DNA of 64,000 bases from Cyanobacterium stanieri LEGE 03274 (GTDB taxonomy: Bacteria; Cyanobacteriota; Cyanobacteriia; Cyanobacteriales; Cyanobacteriaceae): the NCBI RefSeq assembly GCF_015207825.1, contig NZ_JADEWC010000004.1:1-64000 (forward strand), read 5' to 3'. Below are positions 14,919-22,681 of this stretch, piece by piece. Position numbers and translations under genes: made by a program. Numbering within the stretch: the first letter of the stretch is position 1; each line of letters opens with the position of its first letter. The notes under the pieces are model-generated. The model searched no databases, had not been told where the DNA came from, and saw only the letters and a program-made list of their open reading frames with translations.

Positions 14919-16349
14919 TTACTCATCAAAATAGTTTGTATCATAATATGACTCTTGGGCAGTGGAACAAAAATCATCACTATGTTGCTCCCAAAAATCA
15001 TTTTCTGAAAGAGGAGTAACCGTACAAAATAAGCAATTTTCATTGTGTAAATGTTCAGGTATAGTCTTTAACCATTGTTGCGAAGGAAAATGGTAAACCC
15101 AATCTAAACCCTCATCCACATTGACAAATCCAGCTATTACCCCATGAAGAATTCCAACCGTAGTACTAGCACATATATTATTCAACCAAAATACCGCAGG
15201 AGCTTCCACATCATCAAGATAACCCGCAGAATTTGCCAATTGAGTGATAGAATTCGCTGCTGTTTCCAAAGCCGACTGCTGTAAATTAATCATATTGCCA
15301 CACATCAAACACCAACCACCACCGAGGGGAGGAATGGTTATCCGAGCATACATTTTGGGAATACCATCAGAATCTATGTCAATATGAGTACCCAAAGACA
15401 TAAAAGGGCGTTGATATTTTAAGGCTAATTCTTGGGCGATTTGTCTTGAATGATGATTGTCTGTCGCCACTACTATTAAATCATAATCGATAATTTGTTC
15501 TATATTTTCGATGGCTTGAATAGTTGTTTTTGCTGTAATGAAATTCCCATCATCAGGATAAATTTTGGTCAGTAAATATTTAACATAATCTACTTTTGAC
15601 CATTGTTGATTGACCATTTCCTCCGATGCCCCTGGAGTTCTATTGAGGTTAACTAATTCTAAATTATCATCATCAATTAACAGCCAATTTTTAACCCCTA
15701 AACGCGCCAAAGTTTCTGCAAATACTGCCCCAATTCCTCCACAACCAATTAAGGCGATTTTGAGTTGATTTAGTTGTGTTTGAAATCCTTTCCCAAATAC
15801 CTTTTGACGGGCAAACATGGGGGATATTTCTGGTGATTCTGAAATATTATTTTCATCGATGCTTAACCAAGAATTACAAAATTCGATGGGTTCAAAATCT
15901 GTTCCTTGATTATTCCAAAGACGAAATTGATATTTTTCTAAGTTTTCGTCAAATACTCCTGATATTAAGTCAGGTTGGTGAGCAAAATTTTCCCCTAAAA
16001 ATCTGGCATAATCAGATTCATGACGATCATCTACATAGGAAAAATCAGGTAATTGGTCTCCAAAATGGGTGTGAATATGAACTACATTTAATTGTTGATT
16101 TTGCAAATATTCTTCTAATAAATAGTGATGAAAATGTTGCTTCATTACTAAGCCAATACTAGACTGATATTCGTAACAATCTTGGTCTGGCACAACCCAA
16201 TATTTAGGAATATATCTAACTATATTATCAGTGAATTGCTTTTCACAAAATATAAAACTGATCACCTCTTCATCTTCAGGTTTTAAGTAGAGCATAGAAT
16301 AGCGAATTTTTTGCCACATTTGAGGGGGAATATGTAGGGATATTTTCAT
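14919..16349 (-). CDS. JAB peptidase-E1 (ThiF) fusion of a bacterial ubiquitin-like system
   Basis: The 476-aa protein has an N-terminal JAB/JAMM domain (about 1-160) with the metal motif H93-x-H95...S104-x-x-D107, the signature of isopeptidases that remove ubiquitin-like proteins. It is followed by an E1/ThiF adenylation domain (about 190-420) with GCGGIG (202-207), Arg in NLNR (237) and ATDN (296-298). Two CxxC pairs (347-350, 439-442) form the usual zinc site. It is the last gene of a minus-strand operon with E2-like and Ubl-like genes. This is the known bacterial layout of JAB-E1, E2 and Ubl. Both activation and release of the modifier would then sit in one polypeptide; the target is unknown. 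Confidence 0.93.
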   Translation of the reverse strand: MKISLHIPPQMWQKIRYSMLYLKPEDEEVISFIFCEKQFTDNIVRYIPKYWVVPDQDCYEYQSSIGLVMKQHFHHYLLEEYLQNQQLNVVHIHTHFGDQLPDFSYVDDRHESDYARFLGENFAHQPDLISGVFDENLEKYQFRLWNNQGTDFEPIEFCNSWLSIDENNISESPEISPMFARQKVFGKGFQTQLNQLKIALIGCGGIGAVFAETLARLGVKNWLLIDDDNLELVNLNRTPGASEEMVNQQWSKVDYVKYLLTKIYPDDGNFITAKTTIQAIENIEQIIDYDLIVVATDNHHSRQIAQELALKYQRPFMSLGTHIDIDSDGIPKMYARITIPPLGGGWCLMCGNMINLQQSALETAANSITQLANSAGYLDDVEAPAVFWLNNICASTTVGILHGVIAGFVNVDEGLDWVYHFPSQQWLKTIPEHLHNENCLFCTVTPLSENDFWEQHSDDFCSTAQESYYDTNYFDE

Positions 16350-16397
16350 GATTATAAATTGTATAAATTAGGTCAAATATATAGAATAATCAAGTAA

Positions 16398-16454
16398 CTT
16401 GAGTTCGGAATAATATTTTCTAGTGAAAATGGTAGGGTGGGCATTGCCCACCAT
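16398..16454. repeat. Dispersed repeat with GTGGGCATTGCCCAC hairpin inside the Ubl operon
   Basis: TTGAGTTCGGAATAATATTT, CTAGTG and the hairpin GTAGGGTGGGCATTGCCCAC sit in the 189-bp gap between the E2-like and E1 genes. The first part also occurs at 9915 and (inverted) at 19478, and the hairpin at 5367, 7992 and 21134. It is probably a mobile-repeat insertion that may lower E1 expression relative to the upstream genes. An AAGAAA/TTTCTT palindrome at about 16482-16498 could restore a promoter. Confidence 0.6.
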
Positions 16455-16538
16455 TTAATAATTTGGGATAATTATTAGTAAGAAAAAACTTTCTTATTGT
16501 TATTTAAACTCGCCCTAGTATGCATCACCTGATGATAG

Positions 16539-17021
16539 TTAATCAGTGTTAATGGCGTGTTTGGCGGTAATATATAGTGTGGCTAAATTATGTCCTTTTT
16601 CGGGATGATGACTAGGGCGCCAAGCATTCATCCATCTTTCTTGATGAAAACCTCCCCCTAAACCGACACAATACCAATACCATCCTTCTTCACTGAGAAA
16701 AGGCGCTCCATAATAGCTTTGTTGGGTAAAATGATGATCTCCTTCGCCGATGGTTTTCCATGGATAGTTTAAGTAACAACCAATGGGGGGAATTTTGGGA
16801 TATTCTGGAGGTAATAAAAAGAGAATATCTGTGTTAGAAACTTTAAATTTGTTGGATGATAGGGGCATTCCTTTTACTAATACGGCGGTGTATGATTTAT
16901 GATCAATTTGTTTTCTGCCGACTATGATATTTTTAGCTACTTTTTCGAGTATTTGTAGTTCGGAGTTAATTCTTGGATGGGGTTGAAAGGGGGAGTTGTT
17001 AGAGATAAGTGTAATAGTCAT
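16539..17021 (-). CDS. E2-like ubiquitin-conjugating protein (Prok-E2 family)
   Basis: The 160-aa protein shows the E2/UBC pattern: strand LLPPEYPKIPPIGCYL (Pro-rich, about 69-84), His residues at 96-97, then GWYWYC with candidate catalytic Cys118, followed by W130 and WRP (134-136), matching the Cys...W-x-P order of classical E2 enzymes. Bacterial E2-like proteins of this kind occur in operons with multi-ubiquitin-type proteins and JAB-E1 fusions. It would receive the modifier from E1 as a thioester. It is the fourth gene of the NYN-Ubl operon; no separate E3 is visible. Confidence 0.85.
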   Translation of the reverse strand: MTITLISNNSPFQPHPRINSELQILEKVAKNIIVGRKQIDHKSYTAVLVKGMPLSSNKFKVSNTDILFLLPPEYPKIPPIGCYLNYPWKTIGEGDHHFTQQSYYGAPFLSEEGWYWYCVGLGGGFHQERWMNAWRPSHHPEKGHNLATLYITAKHAINTD

Positions 17022-17046
17022 TATTCCAGTTTAATTGTTTCTATAA

Positions 17047-17250
17047 TTACTTAAATCCTTTAACAATTTTAGGAACTGTCCAAACCTTAGAACCTTCCTT
17101 GAGGGCTTCATTTTCCTTGAGGGGTTTAGTACCTTTAAAACCTTCTTCCATAACATCATCATTACCAATTTCTGGTAATTTTTTTCTCAGTTCTTCTACA
17201 GTAGCACCATTAGGTAAATCCACTAATTTTCCATTAACAATTGCTCTCAT
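17047..17250 (-). CDS. Small ubiquitin-like (beta-grasp) protein, 67 aa
   Basis: ATG 17250 has a strong AAGGAG upstream. The sequence has the beta-grasp rhythm: a strand AIVNGKLVDL, then helix ATVEELRKKL, and later strands ending VWTVPKIVKG. It lies directly before the E2-like and JAB-E1 genes, so it is the probable modifier. It ends VKGFK without the usual Gly-Gly; bacterial multi-ubiquitin domains also lack it, but conjugation chemistry is then unclear. The N-terminus (NGKL) resembles that of the next gene upstream. Confidence 0.75.
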   Translation of the reverse strand: MRAIVNGKLVDLPNGATVEELRKKLPEIGNDDVMEEGFKGTKPLKENEALKEGSKVWTVPKIVKGFK

Positions 17251-17265
17251 AATTTATTTATCTCC

Positions 17266-17628
17266 TTAATTATTAACTACAGGATTGGTAATTTCTATGG
17301 TGGGATTAGCTTCCCATTGATGATTCCTTTTTTGCGAGGATATTAAGATTGCTCCGATAACTAAAAAACCCAATATTACGGTTACATTAACTGTCAAAAA
17401 TTGACGATTAATACTACTTCTTAACAGTTTTATATCTTTTTGAATTGTGCTTAGGTTACTTGTTTCTAGGTGATGAATTTTTTTCTGAAGGGATTCTATG
17501 TGATGTTGTTGCTGATTAAGGATATGTTCTAAGTTTTCTGACTTAACAAGAATATCACTGCATTTTTGGTCTAATTTTCTGGAGTCTTGGGAGGGTTCGA
17601 TAATTAATTTACCGTTAATAGTTTGCAT
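17266..17628 (-). CDS. Coiled-coil membrane protein of the Ubl operon, 120 aa
   Basis: ATG 17628 with AGGGGGAAG just upstream. After a short INGKLIIEP start that echoes the Ubl protein's NGKLVDL, a coiled coil runs over about 20-75. One membrane helix follows (LTVNVTVILGFLVIGAILI, about 78-96), and then a short tail. It lies 15 bases upstream of the Ubl gene and 12 bases after the NYN gene, so it is clearly part of the operon. It may tether the conjugation system to a membrane or be its target. No family is recognised. Confidence 0.75.
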   Translation of the reverse strand: MQTINGKLIIEPSQDSRKLDQKCSDILVKSENLEHILNQQQHHIESLQKKIHHLETSNLSTIQKDIKLLRSSINRQFLTVNVTVILGFLVIGAILISSQKRNHQWEANPTIEITNPVVNN

Positions 17629-17640
17629 AATTTCTTCCCC

Positions 17641-18213
17641 CTAATTAAAAATATTTGTGTTGCCGATGGGGTGATATGTTTGATGATTATTTTGGGCATT
17701 AAATTGGTCAAAAACAGGAATTAAGTCAATAAAACTGTTGGCAGAGTTTTTCAACTCATTCCCCAAAGTTTGCCCAATGGCGGCTACTTCTACCCTAATT
17801 CCTCGTCTTCTCAATTTTTCTACCAAGTAGGCAAAGTCGGAATCCCCTGTGAGTAGTACTACTATATCGGGGCGAACTTCGAGGGCAAATTCTAGGGCAT
17901 CAATTGCCATGACAACATCTATATTGGTTTCAAATTCGTTGCCTTTGGCTTTTCCTTCCTTGGTAACTACGACAAAGCCGTTACTTTTTGCCCAATAAAC
18001 CAGTTTTTCTTTACTTTTTCGTTGTTCTTCAAAACGCTCTCTAGCTGGGGGTAAACCAACATAAATTACCATTTCGACTAATTCTCTTCCTTCTTCTGGG
18101 TTTGCTAGATAGTCTTTTATTTTTTGCCAGTCTAGTTTTCGATTAAAACTTTGAGCAGCGATGGTGATGTTATCGCTATCGGCAAAAATCATGACTTTTC
18201 TTGTGGTTTTCAT
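17641..18213 (-). CDS. NYN-domain (LabA/DUF88) RNase-like protein, first gene of the Ubl operon
   Basis: The 190-aa protein from ATG 18213 (TTG 18216 is adjacent) has the NYN acidic motifs FADSDN (residues 10-15), NIDVVMAIDA and LLTGDSDFAYLV, plus the typical late helix NELKNSANSFIDL. The PIN-like fold uses these Asp residues for metal-dependent RNA cleavage; LabA relatives also act in regulation. It has no membrane anchor, unlike the NYN protein at 4558. As promoter-proximal gene, it shares the duplicated control block with RT-cas1 and is divergent to array 4, which makes it a candidate effector or crRNA-processing nuclease (inference). Confidence 0.92.
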   Translation of the reverse strand: MKTTRKVMIFADSDNITIAAQSFNRKLDWQKIKDYLANPEEGRELVEMVIYVGLPPARERFEEQRKSKEKLVYWAKSNGFVVVTKEGKAKGNEFETNIDVVMAIDALEFALEVRPDIVVLLTGDSDFAYLVEKLRRRGIRVEVAAIGQTLGNELKNSANSFIDLIPVFDQFNAQNNHQTYHPIGNTNIFN

Positions 18214-18231
18214 CAATTCATAAATTTATTT

Positions 18232-18425
18232 ATTGATTTTTTGTTTCTCAATTACAACAACCCATAGGAAAAGGGGTTTTCCTAAAAATATTTGTTTTCC
18301 ATTAGATTTCACTTGTTTTGATAACAAAGACTGGTTTTATGGTTTTCAAAATATCCCTAAAGCCTTATCAAGAGTGCTTTACAGTGTCTCTTAATAGTTA
18401 TTATTGCTATGGAGCAAAACATAAA
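18232..18425. repeat. Duplicated divergent control block, copy B (NYN-Ubl operon / array 4)
   Basis: Near-identical to 13860-14048. Differences include TTTTCCT for TTTTCTT, which here makes the palindrome perfect. The block joins the NYN start to leader 4 in the same orientation as copy A joins RT-cas1 to leader 3, so a whole [gene - control block - leader - array] unit was duplicated with a different gene at one end. Confidence 0.85.
18246..18283 (-). promoter_or_regulatory. Palindromic leader element upstream of the NYN-Ubl operon
   Basis: A perfect inverted repeat AGGAAAA-GGGG-TTTTCCT (18266-18283) is followed, on the minus strand, by ATGGGTTGTTGTAATTGAG. It matches the RT-cas1 copy at 13870 with a compensating base change. 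Confidence 0.6.
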
Positions 18426-18607
18426 ATCTACACAATAACGAAAAACCCCCAAATGCCCATTATTTCATCTTATTGTGTCGATGCCTTGCCCTGTATAGGT
18501 TTCAGGTTCTTATTTTTGTTGTGCAATTTTGATTTTTTGTGTTATTATTACTATTGTGTAGATTTAAAGGCTAAAACTCTTGTAGTGTAATGCCTCTGAA
18601 TCGAAGA
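18426..18607 (+). promoter_or_regulatory. CRISPR leader 4
   Basis: A 182-bp leader, closest to leaders 2 and 3, with ATCTACACAATAACG, TTATTGTGTCGATGCC, ATTGTGTAGATTT and ATGCCTCTGAATCGAAGAC. It is intact although its array is minimal. Confidence 0.85.
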
Positions 18608-18716
18608 CCCTACCCATGGGGTTACATGGGATTAGTTGGAAACCATCTGCGGGAGAAAACGTAATCAAAGCTTCGATATCCCCTACCCATGGGGTTACAT
18701 GGGATTAGTTGGAAAC
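18608..18716 (+). CRISPR. CRISPR array 4: two repeats, one spacer
   Basis: Repeats at 18608-18643 and 18681-18716 are identical to the array 3 consensus; the spacer is 37 nt. The trailer from 18717 (ATCTCTTTAATC, then TTTTGGGGGTG) is the most diverged of the four. About 80 bp further on, ACAAAAAAACTCCCC...AAGGAGA resembles the region after array 3, so the duplication covers both flanks. This is either a newly seeded or a collapsed array. Confidence 0.93.
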
Positions 18717-18918
18717 ATCTCTTTAATCATTTAGATTTTGGGGGTGTTTTCTGACTCTGTAGCGAATGATAATAAGAAACACAAAAAAACTCCCCTTTCA
18801 AGGTTAAGGAGAGATCAAAATTAATAATAAAATAAGTTAATGTGATTATCGTAGATGATCATATTGTGGCACCTTAAGCAACCTTAAAGAAAATCAACTG
18901 ATAGGGGAATAAGAAAAA

Positions 18919-19248
18919 ATGTCAGTGATAAAAATCCTCAAAGACTATCATCGAGGAATGGAAATTTACGATGAATGTCATCCCACTAGTTTAAGGGTGC
19001 ACATAGAGGCTTTCAAAGACGAAGTGAAAGAATTTTGGCACGAACCCAACTTCGGAGAAATGTGGGATATACTTCATCAAGGAGGCAGAATACTATTTTA
19101 TTTAACTAAAATTCCCTTTTATCTGATAGCCTTTCCTACCGTACACAAACACAGTAAACGCTTTAGTGAATATGGTTGCATTCGCAGTCGTCGTAATTGC
19201 CAAAAAAATTGTATTGATTGCCACGAGAAAATAATAATAGACAGTTAA
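18919..19248 (+). CDS. Hypothetical protein, possibly MazG-like, 109 aa
   Basis: ATG 18919 with GGGGAATAAG upstream. Residues 28-55 (HIEAFKDEVKEFW, then FGEMWDILHQGGR) have the E-x-x-x-E...E-x-x-D spacing seen in all-alpha NTP pyrophosphohydrolases such as MazG, but this is only a resemblance. A hydrophobic helix follows (YLTKIPFYLIAFP), then a basic tail with four Cys residues (YGCIRSRRNCQKNCIDC), which could bind a metal. It stands alone between array 4 and the minus-strand genes. Confidence 0.55.
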   Translation: MSVIKILKDYHRGMEIYDECHPTSLRVHIEAFKDEVKEFWHEPNFGEMWDILHQGGRILFYLTKIPFYLIAFPTVHKHSKRFSEYGCIRSRRNCQKNCIDCHEKIIIDS

Positions 19249-19249
19249 A

Positions 19250-19505
19250 TTCTCCCCTCGCCCTTTGGGAGAGGGGTTGGGAGTGAGGGAAAACCAATTT
19301 TGAATCACTCCTCGGGGTGAGAGAGAATCACAATATCTAACCCCAATGCGGGATTATTATTAGTATGGTTGAGTGTCAATTATTAACTTAAAATTGGGCT
19401 TCTCATAATCCTTAAAACTTAATGTTTATAATCATTAGTAAAAAACTATTCTCCGTTCCCTGTTTCCCGCCTTAACTAGAATATATTATCCCGAACTCAG
19501 GTTAT
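19250..19505. repeat. Dispersed repeats between convergent genes
   Basis: CTCCCCTCGCCCTTTGGGAG and GAGGGGTTGGGAGTGAGG (19250-19290) are an inverted relative of the element at 1072. Near 19478-19505, ATATTATCCCGAACTCAGGT is an inverted copy of the element at 9915 and 16398. No gene is present. Confidence 0.5.
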
Positions 19506-20243
19506 CTAAGAATCACGCTCCACATTTCCCATATTCTTAGAAACTTCCAATTCTAAATGATTAGAAAACCTTGCCCCTTGCCCATTAACCTTATGAAACT
19601 TGATATTATTCCAATAGGCAGAATGTAAATCAATATTAGTAAGATTGGTACGGTGTAACTTGGCATTACTTAAATTACATTTTTGTAGATTTGCCCAAGT
19701 TAAATTAGTATCGGTTAAATTAGCAAAACTAAGGTTAGCCTGTTGTAAATCGGCATGGGCTAAATTTGCACCGTGAAGATTGACTTTATATAAATTAGCA
19801 CCCTGTAAAAAAGTATGGTTTAAATTTGCCCGTTGTAATTTACTCTTACTTAATTCTACTTCTGTAAACCTCGCAAAACTGAGATTAGCACCTTGTAACT
19901 TAACACCTGTTAGGGATGCACCTTTTAAATCAGCACCCACTAATAAGGCTTTTTTGAGGTTGGTATTAGCTAAAACTACACGACTTAAATTGGCTTTTTC
20001 TAAATTGACACCCTCGAGATTTAATTTCATCAAATTAGCATTCATCAACACATCCCGTAAATCTTTCACAAAGCGCAAGTCAGAATGGGTTATATCTATA
20101 TCTGCTAAGAATGATCCTAACTCAACTCCCATAAATTTACAGCCACGAAAATCCCTTTCTCCTTGGTTATATAGTTCTTCTAATTGCTGTTGATTAATAG
20201 TTTTTTTGAACCATAAGCCTTGTTTTCTTAATACATCCACCAT
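19506..20243 (-). CDS. Pentapeptide-repeat protein, 245 aa
   Basis: ATG 20243 with AGGAG upstream. From about residue 30 to 225 the protein is built of A(D/N)LXX repeats (for example NLEKANLSRVVLANTNLKKA), which fold as a right-handed quadrilateral beta helix. Proteins of this family are often binding scaffolds or DNA mimics; no specific role can be read here. The N-terminal 30 residues and the C-terminal 20 residues are non-repetitive. It has no signal peptide, so it is cytosolic. It is the last gene of a minus-strand run (23665 to 19506) of accessory genes. Confidence 0.9.
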   Translation of the reverse strand: MVDVLRKQGLWFKKTINQQQLEELYNQGERDFRGCKFMGVELGSFLADIDITHSDLRFVKDLRDVLMNANLMKLNLEGVNLEKANLSRVVLANTNLKKALLVGADLKGASLTGVKLQGANLSFARFTEVELSKSKLQRANLNHTFLQGANLYKVNLHGANLAHADLQQANLSFANLTDTNLTWANLQKCNLSNAKLHRTNLTNIDLHSAYWNNIKFHKVNGQGARFSNHLELEVSKNMGNVERDS

Positions 20244-20298
20244 CTTAATTTAGCTCCTATGTTATTTACTATGGGTTAATCTTTAATCAGAAAAATTT

Positions 20299-20955
20299 TT
20301 ATTCAGATAATCGGGCGATCGCATCTATCACATTATCAACAGTTTCAGGAATCATATCTAAATATTCATTTAAACGTCTGAGGTATAAAGATAAATCAGC
20401 AATTTGACTTAAATCATGTTGTATCTTAGTAGGTTGAGCATGGTATTGAATATATTGATGAAAATAAGTTAAATCACGGATAAATTGCCCAAGGGATTTA
20501 TCATCGAGGGTTTTAGCAATATTGATAACAGAATCTAAACAATAAGATAGTTTTTTATGTTCCTCCTTTAAAGTAGTAATTAGATAAGGTGCAGGACTAG
20601 CAGGGGTAACACCTTCGAGGCTATTTCTGATACTTGCCTCCTGATTATTAGCAACAACACCCTCAGCAAACTGTTTAATAATATCTTTCATATTAAGACA
20701 AACTACAGCAACCTTATCCTCTACATCACTTAAAAAATCTTCCTGTTGTTCAGCAGTAACCTCCTCCTCTTGTAATTGATAAGAATTTAATAAATTTCGA
20801 TAACTACAATCCCCCGTTAACTTCACATAGGCAATAAAATTTCTAACTAATCTTTCTTGGTACAAAGCAATATCAGAAGCATTATTCTTGACAGAAGAAG
20901 GAATAACAATATTACTGGTATCTACTACGGATTTATCTAAAGAAACATGATTCAT
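20299..20955 (-). CDS. Hypothetical helical protein, 218 aa
   Basis: ATG 20955 with AGAGGG upstream. The protein appears all-helical and acidic, with long amphipathic stretches (LYQERLVRNFIAYVKLTGD near 30-50, and a second at 125-215), no membrane segment and no catalytic motif. The family is not recognised. It lies 55 bases upstream of the pentapeptide gene on the same strand, so the two may be co-transcribed. A diverged palindromic element (21011-21050) precedes it. Confidence 0.65.
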   Translation of the reverse strand: MNHVSLDKSVVDTSNIVIPSSVKNNASDIALYQERLVRNFIAYVKLTGDCSYRNLLNSYQLQEEEVTAEQQEDFLSDVEDKVAVVCLNMKDIIKQFAEGVVANNQEASIRNSLEGVTPASPAPYLITTLKEEHKKLSYCLDSVINIAKTLDDKSLGQFIRDLTYFHQYIQYHAQPTKIQHDLSQIADLSLYLRRLNEYLDMIPETVDNVIDAIARLSE

Positions 20956-21010
20956 CTTTTTTACTACCCTCTTTTAGAAAGATTATTTAATCCATAGCCT
21001 CGGGGGCCAC

Positions 21011-21050
21011 CCTTATAATATAGGCAACCCCAAGAACAACCCCTTTCTTA
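21011..21050 (-). promoter_or_regulatory. Diverged palindromic leader element
   Basis: On the minus strand, TAAGAAAGGGGTTGTTCTTG is followed by GGGTTGCCTATATTATAAG, upstream of the gene at 20955. The palindrome arms (AAGAA/TTCTT) are kept; the box is degenerate. Confidence 0.4.
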
Positions 21051-21133
21051 TGCCAAAACTGATTCATTCTAAAATTTACTCATGGGGTTAGGGAATGGGG
21101 AACAGGGAAAGGTTTTCTATCATTTAAGTTAAT

Positions 21134-21154
21134 GTAGGGTGGGCATTGCCCACC
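21134..21154. repeat. Short palindromic dispersed repeat
   Basis: GTAGGGTGGGCATTGCCCAC, a fourth copy of the hairpin at 5367, 7992 and 16432, here downstream of the gene at 21217. Confidence 0.7.
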
Positions 21155-21216
21155 ACTTGATCCCACACAAAGTCCCACATTATTGGGGGATTTAGGGGGC
21201 GAAAAGGCGATCGCTT

Positions 21217-22428
21217 TTATACCTCCTTATCACGGGCGAGTAATTGATGATAAATTTCCTCTAACTCAATGTCACGTTGACGGGCAAAATCCTCATCACG
21301 GGATTTTAAAACATCTTCACGATTAGCGTATTTGATAGTAATAAAAACAGCAGCGGCACTACTGATAACAGAAAGAGAGAAGAAAAATAAACCCAAACCT
21401 AAATCAGCAAACTCGCCATTAAGTAATTTTGAGAAGAAACTACGGGTTGCCATGGAAACTTGAGTTACCGCAGATCTTAAATTACCCTCTTCATCAAAAT
21501 GAAATTCATATAGTTCAGGAAATTCGTCTCTTAAAAAAGCTAAATCATTACCTCTTTGCGCACGAATGCTTAATTTTTGATCTAAAGTTTCTTTGGCATC
21601 TTCATACACCGCATAATGTTGTTGTTCTAAAATCTTAGCTTCAATACATAAAGGAATTTTTTGACCCTTAGGTGCATTACTCCAATCCTTATTGCGCTCA
21701 CTCCATAAACCATGTACATCTTGATAGAGTGCGTCATAATTTCTATCTCCTTCTGTCATTTTCTGTAAGTCCTGTGTTCCTTGTTGACATTTTTGTTCAG
21801 CTTCTTCATACTTAGAAGTATCTGAATTGTTGAGATCTTCAACCTTGACACGTTGTTCGGCAACTAAATAATCAACGGTTTGCTGTTGGATGCCAGTGGG
21901 ATTATTAAGTAATTCAACACCAATACCAGAAACAAGGGTTTTAAGAATACTAATACTAACCATGCCAAAGATACCAATATTTGCCCAACCACGATTTTTT
22001 TTGGTACGATTAGCCACGGTACTAGCAGTTATATTGGAAAAAGAAAGAACACCAACATCAATTAATAATCCTAAAATAACGGCGGGAAAATTACCTAAAA
22101 ATTTGAAACAGAAAAAGTAAAAGGGTGCATTAGAAACAAAGTCAATTATATTCGCAAAACTGTTGGTATTAGCGGTAATCTTGGCGTGTTTTTTTAGCTC
22201 ATCAGTGACATAGGCATTACCATAATAGTCTTTAGGATTGGCGATTAAAACAGAGCTTATTTTTTCGGCTAATGATGGATCTTGGGGAGTTAATTTTTTG
22301 CCTTCTTGGGTGAGTTCTAATACTTCAGCACAACTGGGATCTTGTTCAACAAATTTAATGAGAAGTTCAGGTTTAGATAATTCGGTGTAGTTGTTTTCGG
22401 TGTGTTGCTGTTGTTGTTCTTGTTTCAT
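21217..22428 (-). CDS. Multi-span membrane protein with large soluble loop, 403 aa
   Basis: ATG 22428 is preferred to the in-frame TTG 22434. The N-terminus is Gln-rich (QEQQQQH). Hydrophobic segments lie near residues 100-135 (PFYFFCFKFLGNFPAVILGL) and 150-175. A coiled, charged domain of about 170 residues follows, then two helices near 345-375 (DLGLGLFFFSLSVISSAAAV) and a charged tail. This resembles coiled-coil membrane proteins of the DUF4407 type, but I cannot confirm the family. A strong palindromic leader element lies about 185 bp upstream. Confidence 0.7.
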   Translation of the reverse strand: MKQEQQQQHTENNYTELSKPELLIKFVEQDPSCAEVLELTQEGKKLTPQDPSLAEKISSVLIANPKDYYGNAYVTDELKKHAKITANTNSFANIIDFVSNAPFYFFCFKFLGNFPAVILGLLIDVGVLSFSNITASTVANRTKKNRGWANIGIFGMVSISILKTLVSGIGVELLNNPTGIQQQTVDYLVAEQRVKVEDLNNSDTSKYEEAEQKCQQGTQDLQKMTEGDRNYDALYQDVHGLWSERNKDWSNAPKGQKIPLCIEAKILEQQHYAVYEDAKETLDQKLSIRAQRGNDLAFLRDEFPELYEFHFDEEGNLRSAVTQVSMATRSFFSKLLNGEFADLGLGLFFFSLSVISSAAAVFITIKYANREDVLKSRDEDFARQRDIELEEIYHQLLARDKEV

Positions 22429-22611
22429 TATCAATTATTCCTGCTTTTTATCAACAAATACAGTTAAACATTGCTGAGGAATGGGTATCTTCCTATGGCT
22501 TGGGAAAAGAAATGAGGAGGGTTTTCCTGTAAGTATTAAGCCCCTTCCGAGGGGAAGGCAACTTAATTTTTATTGATTAATCAAGCATATCTTATGACCT
22601 CTTTTCGTTGG

Positions 22612-22657
22612 AACACTTACCAAGATAAATGACTCCAAGAAAAGGTCTTTTTCTTGG
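22612..22657 (-). promoter_or_regulatory. Conserved palindromic 5' leader element, minus-strand copy
   Basis: A perfect inverted repeat CCAAGAAAA/TTTTCTTGG with a 5-nt loop (22635-22657) is followed on the minus strand by TATCTTGGTAAGTGTT (ending at 22612). It points at the gene at 22428. The outer CC/GG pairs replace T/A in copy 2, supporting a selected palindrome. Confidence 0.65.
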
Positions 22658-22681
22658 GTTCGATTTGAAGGTGATTAAGTT

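Noticed and set aside
18318-18590. 90-aa ORF across control block and leader 4
   Set aside because: Same frame as in leader 3 copy; differences do not look codon-constrained.
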